Source: Duganella dendranthematis
GTDB taxonomy: Bacteria > Pseudomonadota > Gammaproteobacteria > Burkholderiales > Burkholderiaceae_D
Length of the DNA: 64,000 bases
Assembly: GCF_012849375.1 (NCBI RefSeq)
Contig: NZ_CP051684.1
Span: forward strand, 3,782,001 to 3,846,000
Direction: 5' to 3'
The notes beneath the pieces were generated by a model. It was not told the origin of the DNA. It did not search any database and saw nothing but the letters and a program-made list of their open reading frames with translations. The translations under genes and the position numbers were made by a program. This document shows, one piece after another, positions 38,142-45,634 of this stretch; position 1 is the first letter of the stretch; every line of letters starts with the position of its first letter.

Positions 38142-38465
38142 TTAGCGGGCCAGCAGCTGCAGTTTTTCTTTGACGTCCTTGAACTGTTCCGCATCCGGCA
38201 GCGCAGGAATAGTCTTGGTGATCGACGGCCATTTGCGTGCCAGATCGACGTTGATCTTGATGAATTGTTGCTGGTCGCCTGGGACATCCTCTTCGGCGTA
38301 GATGGCGTTGACCGGGCATTCGGCCACGCAGACGGCGCAGTCGATGCACTCGTCCGGGTCAATGGCGAGGAAGTTGGGGCCTTGGCGGAAACAATCTACC
38401 GGGCAAACATCGACGCAGTCCGTATAACGGCAGGCGATGCAAGATTCGGTGACAACGTGGGTCAT
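38142..38465 (-). CDS. fdxA: 7Fe ferredoxin FdxA
   Basis: A 107-residue ferredoxin with CIACRYTDCVDVCPVDCF (3Fe-4S/4Fe-4S ligands) and CIDCAVCVAECP, the normal FdxA arrangement. The C-terminal tail is helical. It is the likely electron partner of the reductase downstream. Confidence 0.94.
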   Translation of the reverse strand: MTHVVTESCIACRYTDCVDVCPVDCFRQGPNFLAIDPDECIDCAVCVAECPVNAIYAEEDVPGDQQQFIKINVDLARKWPSITKTIPALPDAEQFKDVKEKLQLLAR

Positions 38466-38704
38466 AACAGTCCTATCAATGTTGGTGTGCTGGCGGCTTC
38501 GGCGGGCGGGGCAGTGCCGGCTAACCTTGGCAAAGCACTGTATTTTAAGGTAATTCGCTATTTCTCACAAATTGGGCTTATATACAATACATATAAGCAA
38601 ATTCATTCGGCGAAAGCGTCATACGTTGCCTGGCCGTTTGGAGACTGGCGCGGCGCGGGCGCAACTGGCATCATGGCGGCTTTGTTTATTGAGCGAGAAG
38701 CCAC

Positions 38705-38983
38705 ATGGCGGATATCAACATCGTCCAGGAACACCACCTGGCGCCGGAGCAGGCCCGCGCGGCGGCCCAACAAGTGGCCGACAAACTGGCCGAGCAATTT
38801 GAACTGACGTGCCGTTGGGAAGGCGATGTGCTGCGCTTTGAGCGCAGCGGCGTGAACGGCGCGCTGACGTTGCTGCCGAACCAGGCGCAGCTGACGATCG
38901 ACCTGGGCTTCCCGATCAGCATGATGGCGTCGCAGATCGAGGCCAAGGTGGCGGAAAAAATGCGGACAGTGTTTGTTGGCTAA
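38705..38983 (+). CDS. Polyhydroxyalkanoic acid system family protein
   Basis: A 92-residue protein starting MADINIVQEHHLAPEQARAA. The sequence pattern (VADKLAEQFELTCRWEGDVLRFERSGVNG...IDLGFPISMMASQIEAKV) fits the small PHA-system/granule-region family found near PHA genes. Its exact role is not known; it may associate with granules. The ATG at 38705 follows GAGCGAGAAG. Confidence 0.8.
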   Translation: MADINIVQEHHLAPEQARAAAQQVADKLAEQFELTCRWEGDVLRFERSGVNGALTLLPNQAQLTIDLGFPISMMASQIEAKVAEKMRTVFVG

Positions 38984-38988
38984 AAGAC

Positions 38989-39012
38989 AAAAGGCCCGGA
39001 TGGGCCTTTTTT
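38989..39012. terminator. Bidirectional terminator between convergent genes
   Basis: AAAGGCCC (38990-38997) and GGGCCTTT (39002-39009) pair around GGAT, with A and T runs on both sides. It sits between the PHA-system gene and the convergent acyl-CoA-binding gene. Confidence 0.85.
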
Positions 39013-39028
39013 ACGTCATGCGACCTGA

Positions 39029-39280
39029 TTACTTCAGGTCTTCGATCAGGTCGATGTACAGCTGCTTGGCTTCGTCCTGGGTTTTGCCTTTCAGCTCAGC
39101 CCATGCGTCGAACTTGGCGCGGCCGACGAAGTCGGTCATGCCCGGACGCTCGCCGGTTGCATCGCCGCTGGATGCCTGCTTGAACAGCGCATAGATTTTC
39201 AGCAGCGTCAGGTTGTCGGGACGTTCCGGCAGGTTCTTCGAGTCCGCCTGGGCCTGTTCAAACTGTTCTTGCAAACTCAT
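39029..39280 (-). CDS. Acyl-CoA-binding protein
   Basis: An 83-residue four-helix ACBP. The signature is visible: LLKIYALFKQASSGDATGERPG and FVGRAKFDAWAELKGKTQDEAKQLYIDLI. It binds medium- and long-chain acyl-CoA in the cytoplasm. Such proteins occur in a minority of bacteria. An AAGGAGCGCGGT segment precedes the ATG. Confidence 0.93.
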   Translation of the reverse strand: MSLQEQFEQAQADSKNLPERPDNLTLLKIYALFKQASSGDATGERPGMTDFVGRAKFDAWAELKGKTQDEAKQLYIDLIEDLK

Positions 39281-39444
39281 ACCGCGCTCCTTGTTGTGTG
39301 GTTGATCACCGCATCATAACCGCAGCGCTGGCAAAAGCCGCTAGAGTGCGCGCTCCAAAACAGAACGGCGGCCATGCCGGGAATGATCCCGCATGAACCG
39401 CCGTTTCCGGTGCCCTCGCGGGCACGCGTAAAACTCCGGAAGAA

Positions 39445-39732
39445 TTACTTCTTCTTCGTCGGGTTGACAGCCGATTTCAGCGTGGCGCCAGCCGAGAATT
39501 TCGGGGTTTTCGACGCAGCGATCTTGATCGCTTCGCCGGTTGCGGGATTGCGGCCTTTGCGTGCAGCGCGTTTGGCTACGGAGAAGGTGCCGAAGCCGGT
39601 GATGCCTACCGTGTCGCCTTTTTTCAGACGCTCGGTGATGATGGCGATCAGGGTGTTCACTGCGCCGTTGGCGGCAGCAGCGGACAGCTCGGTGCGTTTC
39701 GCAAATTCTGCAATCAGTTCGCCTTTTTTCAT
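39445..39732 (-). CDS. HU-family nucleoid protein
   Basis: A 95-residue DNA-bending protein starting MKKGELIAEFAKRTELSAAAA. The beta arm GFGTFSVAKRAARKGRNPATGE is clear. The tail ends in a short Lys run (NPTKKK), as in the longer HU of betaproteobacteria. I chose the ATG at 39732, which follows AAGGAGG; a longer frame to 39858 is unsupported. Confidence 0.94.
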   Translation of the reverse strand: MKKGELIAEFAKRTELSAAAANGAVNTLIAIITERLKKGDTVGITGFGTFSVAKRAARKGRNPATGEAIKIAASKTPKFSAGATLKSAVNPTKKK

Positions 39733-39948
39733 TACTACCTCCTTGGTTATTGGAGCGCGCAGATTAGCATAAATATTGTTAAAAGTAATGGTTTCTGTAC
39801 GAACTCTTGATGAAGCAAGCCTTGTAGTGGCTGCCTCGCTGCGCTGCAACGCGAACAAGGCCTTGTATTTAAAGGGTTTCTGCGCTTTCTGTAAAACCGC
39901 ATTCCGGTCAAAAAAGGTTTATGATTGAACGCATAAAGGACAGCGAAG

Positions 39949-40731
39949 ATGAGCTTTTCAGACGAGACACTGATCGCGTATGCCGATGGCGAACTGGACG
40001 AGGAGACCCGCCAGCAGGTCGAACTCGCCATGCGCCATGACAGCAGCCTGGTGCGCCGGGTGGCGCGGCTGCGCGCGGCGCGTGACGAAGGGGTCTATGC
40101 CGATCAGCGCAATCCGTCTGGAGGGCGCGCGCGCCAGGGCGCCAATGTGGTGCAGCTGGCGGCGGTGCGGGCGCAGCGTCTGGCCGCGCAGCAGGCGGTG
40201 CGCAAGGCCACGCGGCGGCGTTGGAGCTGGCTGGAGTGGAGCGCGCTGGGACTGGTGATGGTGATGGGGCTGGCGGCCGGCAAGTTTGGCCTGGCCAAGT
40301 GGCAGCCGACCTGGTTCAGCGGCGAGCCGGCGCCGGTGCCGACCGAAGTGGTCAGCCGCAATGGCTGGCTGGTGGCGCAGGGCAAGCTGGCGGCGGTGTT
40401 GAGCCAGCAACTGGGCGGCGCGGCGGCGCAGGCCGAAGGCGAAGTGCGCGTGGGTCTGAGCTTCCTGTCGAACGAGGGCACGTACTGCCGCAGCTTTACG
40501 CTGGTGGGGATGACGCAGGATCTGGTGGGGATTGCTTGCCGCGCCAGCGAGGAGTGGCGCATACCGGTGCTGGTGCAGAATGCGCGGCCGATGCCGTCGA
40601 CCGGCGGCTACCGCATGGCGGGAACCGAGATGCCGACGGCGCTGCTGGAAGCGATCGACCAGCGCATCGTCGGCGGCATGCTCGACACGCGAGCAGAGCT
40701 GGAAGCTTTACGCCGCAACTGGCAGCGTTAA
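39949..40731 (+). CDS. Anti-sigma factor-like membrane protein
   Basis: A 260-residue protein. The N-terminus MSFSDETLIAYADGELDEETRQQVE has the layout of anti-sigma (RsiW/ChrR-like) domains but lacks a zinc-binding HxxxCxxC. One membrane span is at about 92-112 (WSALGLVMVMGLAAGKFGL). The C-terminal half would be periplasmic and ends in LRRNWQR. No ECF sigma gene is adjacent, so the partner is unknown. Confidence 0.7.
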   Translation: MSFSDETLIAYADGELDEETRQQVELAMRHDSSLVRRVARLRAARDEGVYADQRNPSGGRARQGANVVQLAAVRAQRLAAQQAVRKATRRRWSWLEWSALGLVMVMGLAAGKFGLAKWQPTWFSGEPAPVPTEVVSRNGWLVAQGKLAAVLSQQLGGAAAQAEGEVRVGLSFLSNEGTYCRSFTLVGMTQDLVGIACRASEEWRIPVLVQNARPMPSTGGYRMAGTEMPTALLEAIDQRIVGGMLDTRAELEALRRNWQR

Positions 40732-40743
40732 AGCTAAGCTGGC

Positions 40744-41100
40744 TTAAACGCCCAGCAGTTCAACGTCAAAAATCAGCGTAGCGTTTGGTGGGATGACACC
40801 ACCAGCGCCGCGCGCGCCGTAGCCCAGTTCGGCTGGAATGATCAGCTGGCGAGCGCCGCCAATCTTCATGCCTTGCACGCCTTCGTCCCAACCGCGGATG
40901 ACCATGCCGGCGCCCAGGGCGAACTCGAATGGATCGTTGCGGTCTTTGCTCGAATCAAATTTCGAACCCTTGCTGCCGTCGTCGTTTTGCAGCCAGCCGG
41001 TGTAATGCACGGTGACGTTTTGGCCGGCTTTGGCTTCTTCGCCTTCGCCTACGGTCAGTTCGATGTATTGCAGGCCGGAGTCGGTAGTAATAGTGGACAT
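40744..41100 (-). CDS. FKBP-type peptidyl-prolyl isomerase
   Basis: A 118-residue single-domain FKBP. Typical are VTVHYTGWLQNDDGSKGSKFDSS, PFEFALGAGMVIRGWDEGVQGMKIGG and ELGYGARGAGGVIPPNATLIFDVELL. It has no signal peptide, so it is cytoplasmic. It is convergent to the anti-sigma-like gene. Confidence 0.94.
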   Translation of the reverse strand: MSTITTDSGLQYIELTVGEGEEAKAGQNVTVHYTGWLQNDDGSKGSKFDSSKDRNDPFEFALGAGMVIRGWDEGVQGMKIGGARQLIIPAELGYGARGAGGVIPPNATLIFDVELLGV

Positions 41101-41233
41101 GATCTTCCTTTCATTAGAAACAGGGCAGAATTGTAGCAGGGCCACAGTTCCCATGAAGATTTGTCGGCTTTCGTCTCGCCTGTGTCTGGTTTGCACGTAA
41201 AATAAGACTTTGTTCATCTCGGCGATTTTCTCC

Positions 41234-42187
41234 ATGCTCCGCAGTCTTGTTTTCTCCAGCGTCCTGATGGCTTTCGGCGCCGCCCAGGCTAATGTCGTCG
41301 TAGTCCTTAATTCCCGCGACGCCACCGTGCAGTTGCTGGACCAGGCGACCTACAAGGATCTGAACACCATCCCGGTCGGCAAGGAGCCGCACCACCTGAT
41401 GGCGACGCCGGACAATAAATCGCTGATCGTCGCCAGTTCGGTCGGCAACGAGCTGATTTTCCTCGATCCGAAAACCGGCCAGCCACAGCGCACCATCAAG
41501 GGCATCCTCGATCCGTACCAGATCGGCTTTTCGCCGGACCAGAAATGGTTCGTGTCGAACTCGCTGCGGCTGGACCGCGTCGACCTGTATAAATACGACG
41601 GCGCCAATATGACGCTGGCCAAGCGCCTGCCGCTGGCCAAGCTGCCGAGCCACATGGCGTTCAACGCCGCCAGCAATATGGTGTTCATCACCCAGCAGGG
41701 CAGCGACCAGGTCAGCGCCATCGACCTGAGCACGCAGACCGTCAAGTGGACGCTGCCGGTCGGCAAACTGCCGGCCGGCATCGCCATGACGCCGGACGAT
41801 AACTATCTGCTGGTCGGCATCATGGGCAGCGACTACGTGGAAGTGATCGACTGGAAAGCGCAGAAAACCGTCAAGCGCATCAAGACCGGCATGGGTGCGC
41901 ACAACTTCCGCTCGGCCGGCGATGGACGTTATACCTACGTCTCCAACCGTGTTTCCAATTCGATCAACATCATTGATCAGAAGACATTGGAAAACGTCGG
42001 CCAGATCAACGTGCCCGGCGGCCCGGACTGCATGGAAATCACCGACGACGGCAAGACCATGTGGGTGACGCTGCGCTGGATTAAAAAAGTGGCGGTGATC
42101 GACCTGCAAAGCCGCAAGGTGATCAAGACGATTCCGGTCGGCCGTTCGCCGCACGGCGTGTTCTTCTTTAACTCCGCACAACGCTGA
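41234..42187 (+). CDS. YncE-like YVTN beta-propeller protein, exported
   Basis: A 317-residue protein. A signal peptide MLRSLVFSSVLMAFGAAQA precedes repeats of the YVTN/YncE type (TIPVGKEPHHLMATPDNKSLIVAS, LPVGKLPAGIAMTPDDNYLLVG, INVPGGPDCMEITDDGKTMWVT), about seven blades. It probably acts in the periplasm; ligand unknown. I chose the ATG at 41234 because the signal peptide starts there; 41210 is in frame. Its stop overlaps the next start by one base, heading a five-gene overlapping run. Confidence 0.85.
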   Translation: MLRSLVFSSVLMAFGAAQANVVVVLNSRDATVQLLDQATYKDLNTIPVGKEPHHLMATPDNKSLIVASSVGNELIFLDPKTGQPQRTIKGILDPYQIGFSPDQKWFVSNSLRLDRVDLYKYDGANMTLAKRLPLAKLPSHMAFNAASNMVFITQQGSDQVSAIDLSTQTVKWTLPVGKLPAGIAMTPDDNYLLVGIMGSDYVEVIDWKAQKTVKRIKTGMGAHNFRSAGDGRYTYVSNRVSNSINIIDQKTLENVGQINVPGGPDCMEITDDGKTMWVTLRWIKKVAVIDLQSRKVIKTIPVGRSPHGVFFFNSAQR

Positions 42188-42942
42188 TGAAGCGCGCTGC
42201 GGCCCTGGTCATGCTGACGCTGGCGGCGCCGTTGCAGGCGGCGCCGGCGTGCAAGGGTACGGTCTATTTGACCTTCGACACCGGCAGCCAGTCGCAGGCC
42301 GAGCTGATTGCCGATACGCTGAACCGGCACCAGATCAAAGCCACCTTCTTCCTGGCTAACGAGAAAACCGTGCGCGGCGATTACTCGCTCGATCCGTCCT
42401 GGTCTGTATATTGGAAGGCGCGGGTGGCGGAGGGCCATGCGGTTGGCGCGCATACCTGGGACCACGCGGTGTTCGCGCGCGATGGCGCCAACGGCACGGT
42501 GGTGGTCAAACCTGGCTTCGGCCCGCAAGCCGGCAAGCTGGCCAGCTGGACGCCGCAGCAGTATTGCGAGCAGCTCAAGCGCGTCGATCAGCGCTTTGTC
42601 GAACTGACCGGTGCGCATCTCGATCCGCTGTGGCGCGCACCGGCCGGCCGCACTTCGCCGCGCCTGCTGGACATCGGCAAGGCCTGTGGCTATGCGCATG
42701 TGGGCTGGTCGCCGGCCGGCTTCTCGGGCGATGAACTGTCGAGCGAAAAGTATCCGAATCCGGTACTTTTGCAGAAGTCGTTGCGCGACCTGCGCGGCGG
42801 CGATATCGTGCTGATCCATATGGGCATCTGGTCGCGCAAGGATGCGTGGGCGCCGGCCAATCTTGAACTTCTGATTAGCGGTCTTGAGCAGAAGGGCCTG
42901 TGTTTTGACACGCTGCGCGCGCATCCGGATTATAAAAAATGA
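42187..42942 (+). CDS. Polysaccharide deacetylase (NodB-type), exported
   Basis: A 251-residue carbohydrate esterase 4 protein with a short signal peptide (MKRAAALVMLTLAAPLQAAP). Motif 1 is LTFDTGSQS, with Thr at the second acidic position of the usual TFDDG. Motif 2 is GAHTWDH with the metal His pair, and motif 3 WRAPAGRTSPRL. HMGIW near the end supplies the leucine/His motif. It should remove N-acetyl groups from a cell-wall or surface glycan. It overlaps both neighbours. Confidence 0.87.
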   Translation: MKRAAALVMLTLAAPLQAAPACKGTVYLTFDTGSQSQAELIADTLNRHQIKATFFLANEKTVRGDYSLDPSWSVYWKARVAEGHAVGAHTWDHAVFARDGANGTVVVKPGFGPQAGKLASWTPQQYCEQLKRVDQRFVELTGAHLDPLWRAPAGRTSPRLLDIGKACGYAHVGWSPAGFSGDELSSEKYPNPVLLQKSLRDLRGGDIVLIHMGIWSRKDAWAPANLELLISGLEQKGLCFDTLRAHPDYKK

Positions 42943-43901
42943 TAGAAGCAATCTCTGACTGGCTGGGCGTGGCGCAGGGCTGGTTGTTTGAAACGGCGAT
43001 CCAGCCGCTGGTGTTCCAGCTCGGCTTCGGCGCATTCGTCGAGGACGCGTTCGAGGGCACCGAGTGGCTGTTGATCGGCCTGCTGGAACTGGCGCTGCTG
43101 TTCCTGGTGCTGCGGCCGCTGGAGTCGCTGATTCCGGCGCAGCAGATCACCGATCCGCGCGCGCGCTGGAACGATTTCCTGTACACGGTGCTGCACCGGA
43201 TCGGCGTGTTCTCGGTGCTGATCTTCTTTACGCTCGATCCGCTGATGGACGGGCTGGCCGGCTGGCTGCGCTTGGACGGTTTCCATCCGTTCAACCTGGA
43301 AGCGCTGTGGCCTGGCATCAGCCCGCTGGCGGCGTTCGCCGTCTATTTCGTGGTGCTGGATTTCTTCGATTACTGGTATCACCGCGCCTCGCACCACTTC
43401 AACTGGTGGTGGGGCTTGCACGGGCTGCACCACAGCCAGCAGAACATGAACCTGTGGAGCGACGACCGCAATCACATCCTCGACGACCTGCTGCGCGATG
43501 TTTACATGGGCGTGATCGCGCTGGGCATCGGCGTCGAGCCGGCGCAGTATGTGATGCTGGTGTCGTTGTCGCGCATTTTGCAGAGCCTGCAACACGCCAA
43601 CGTCCGCATCCATTTCGGCTGGCTGGGCGAGCGGCTGCTGGTGTCGCCGCGCTATCACCGCATGCACCATGCCATCGGCGTTGGCCACGAGGGCAGGGAT
43701 GGCAAGCCGGGCGGCTGCAATTTTGCCGTGCTGCTGCCGGTCTGGGACATCATTTTCCGCACCGCCAATTTCACGCCGCAGTTTGTCGCCACCGGCATCC
43801 GCGACCAGCTGCAAGGCCGCGACTACGGCCGCGGCTTCTGGTCGCAGCAGGCGCTGGGGTTGCGCCGCATGATTGAATACGCACGTAAGGATGTCGTCTG
43901 A
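42939..43901 (+). CDS. Fatty acid hydroxylase / sterol desaturase family protein
   Basis: A 320-residue di-iron membrane oxygenase. The three His clusters are HRASHHFNWWWGLHGLHHSQQN (two clusters) and RYHRMHHAIG, with several membrane spans around them (LLIGLLELALLFLVL, FAVYFVVLDFF). Bacterial members hydroxylate lipids or carotenoids. The substrate is not readable here. It starts in a four-base overlap (ATGA) with the deacetylase. Confidence 0.9.
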   Translation: MIEAISDWLGVAQGWLFETAIQPLVFQLGFGAFVEDAFEGTEWLLIGLLELALLFLVLRPLESLIPAQQITDPRARWNDFLYTVLHRIGVFSVLIFFTLDPLMDGLAGWLRLDGFHPFNLEALWPGISPLAAFAVYFVVLDFFDYWYHRASHHFNWWWGLHGLHHSQQNMNLWSDDRNHILDDLLRDVYMGVIALGIGVEPAQYVMLVSLSRILQSLQHANVRIHFGWLGERLLVSPRYHRMHHAIGVGHEGRDGKPGGCNFAVLLPVWDIIFRTANFTPQFVATGIRDQLQGRDYGRGFWSQQALGLRRMIEYARKDVV

Positions 43902-44713
43902 TGAGTAACGTTTTCCGCGCATGGGGCCGCGCTTTCTTGTCCCAATGGCATGGCAAGATGCTGATGATGAGCATCGTTCCCTTCCTGCTGGCGCTGGGCG
44001 TCTGGGCGGTGGCGCTGTATTTCTACCTACAGCCGCTGGTCGATTACCTGCATGCGCAGTTTGCCGACCATAATCTGTTCGCCACCAGCACCAGCTGGCT
44101 GCGCAGCCTCGGGCTGGGCACGCTGACCTCGGTGGTGGTGCCGCTGATCGCCATGCTGGCGTTGCTGCCGTTGATGATTTTGACCGCGCTGATCTTTATC
44201 GGCGTGGTGGCGATGCCGCTGATCGGCCGCCATGTCGGCTTGCGCCACTATCCGCAGCTGGAGCAGCGCAAGGGCGGGTCGGTTGTCGGCAGCGTTGGCG
44301 TGGCGCTGGGCGGCATGGCGATTTTTATCGGCCTGTGGATACTGACCTTGCCGCTGTACGCCTTCCCGCCGCTGGCGGTGCTGGTGCAGGCGCTGCTGTG
44401 GGGCTGGCTGACCTGCCGCGTCATGGTGTACGACACGCTTGCCGATTACGCCAGCACCGAGGAACGCCAGCAGATCCTGCGCGAACACCGCTGGCGCCTG
44501 CTAGTGATCGGCGTGGTATCGGGCGCGGCCGGCGCATTGCCGGGCGCGATCTGGCTGGGGGGCGTGATGGCGGTGGTGATGTTCCCCTTCCTCGCGGCCA
44601 TCTCGATCTGGCTGTATGTACTGATTTTTATCTTTACCGGCTTGTGGTTCGCGTACTATTGTTTGGATGCGCTGGCGCGGTTGCGAGCTCAGGAAGTCAT
44701 AGAAAAGGAATAG
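43901..44713 (+). CDS. EI24-domain (CysZ-like) membrane protein
   Basis: A 270-residue protein with about five to six membrane spans (MSIVPFLLALGVWAVALYFYL, LIAMLALLPLMILTALIFIGV and others) and the EI24 pattern, including RHVGLRHYPQLEQRKGGS. Relatives include CysZ sulfate permeases, but many EI24 proteins have unknown roles. It starts inside the previous stop (TGATG) and ends three bases before the CinA-like gene. Confidence 0.8.
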   Translation: MSNVFRAWGRAFLSQWHGKMLMMSIVPFLLALGVWAVALYFYLQPLVDYLHAQFADHNLFATSTSWLRSLGLGTLTSVVVPLIAMLALLPLMILTALIFIGVVAMPLIGRHVGLRHYPQLEQRKGGSVVGSVGVALGGMAIFIGLWILTLPLYAFPPLAVLVQALLWGWLTCRVMVYDTLADYASTEERQQILREHRWRLLVIGVVSGAAGALPGAIWLGGVMAVVMFPFLAAISIWLYVLIFIFTGLWFAYYCLDALARLRAQEVIEKE

Positions 44714-44716
44714 ACG

Positions 44717-45502
44717 ATGGCAATCGGACTCATCATCATTGGCGACGAAATCCTGTCGGGCAGGCGCGTCGACCAGCATTTCCCCAAAGTCGTGCAGATG
44801 CTGGCGGCACGTGGCTTGCAGCTGACCTGGGCCGAGGTGCTGCCGGACGATCCGGTGCGCATCACGGCCACGCTGCAACGCACCTTCGCCACCGACGACA
44901 TCGTGTTCTGCTGCGGCGGCATCGGCGCCACGCCGGACGACCACACGCGCCAGGCTGCGGCCGACGCGCTGGGCCTGCCGCTGGTGCTGCACGAGCAAGG
45001 CAAGCTCAACATTCAGCAACGCATCCTGCAAATGGCGCAGGAGGCCGGCCAGACCGCCGACCTCAATTCCGACGAAAACCTGCACCGCCTCAAGATGGCC
45101 GAGTTTGCCGAAGGCGCGGCGCTGATCCCCAACCCGTACAACAACATCGCCGGCTTCGCGCTGCGCAAGCATTACTTCGTGCCGGGCTTTCCGGTGATGG
45201 CGTGGCCGATGCTGGAATGGGTGCTGGACAACCACTACGCCGACCTGTTCAACCGCGAACCGCACCTGGAACAATCGGTGTTGGTGTACGAAGCGGCCGA
45301 GTCGGCGCTGACGCCGCTGATGGTGGCGATCGAGCAGCAGTTCGCGCGCGTGAAAGTGTTCAGCTTACCGAGCGTCGGCGACGCCAATACGCGCCGTCAC
45401 ATCGAACTGGGCGTCAAAGGCGAACCCGTGCAGACGGCCACGGCCTTCATCCAACTGTGCGACGAATTGCGCAAGCTTCAGGTAGAGTTCAAGCCGACTT
45501 AG
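44717..45502 (+). CDS. CinA N-terminal / MoaB-like molybdopterin-binding domain protein
   Basis: A 261-residue protein with the MoCF-binding fold: GLIIIGDEILSGRRVDQHFP, IVFCCGGIGATPDDHTRQAAA and FVPGFPVMAWPMLEWVL. It matches the N-terminal part of CinA without the C-terminal deamidase domain. CinA-type domains act on pyridine nucleotides or ADP-ribose. It is the last gene of the overlapping run and is followed by a terminator. Confidence 0.88.
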   Translation: MAIGLIIIGDEILSGRRVDQHFPKVVQMLAARGLQLTWAEVLPDDPVRITATLQRTFATDDIVFCCGGIGATPDDHTRQAAADALGLPLVLHEQGKLNIQQRILQMAQEAGQTADLNSDENLHRLKMAEFAEGAALIPNPYNNIAGFALRKHYFVPGFPVMAWPMLEWVLDNHYADLFNREPHLEQSVLVYEAAESALTPLMVAIEQQFARVKVFSLPSVGDANTRRHIELGVKGEPVQTATAFIQLCDELRKLQVEFKPT

Positions 45503-45526
45503 TCCGCTTTGTGACAGTCGAATGAC

Positions 45527-45567
45527 ACGGCGTTCCTTCTTCGGAGAGAGCGCCGTTGTTTTTTTGC
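45527..45567 (+). terminator. Terminator after the CinA-like gene
   Basis: ACGGCG (45527-45532) and CGCCGT (45551-45556) close an imperfect hairpin, followed by TGTTTTTTT. Confidence 0.75.
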
Positions 45568-45634
45568 GAAAAACAAACGGTGCTTTGCATTTATTGTGCG
45601 TCTGCTCCCATCGGCATCGCGCCGATGTGGTGCA

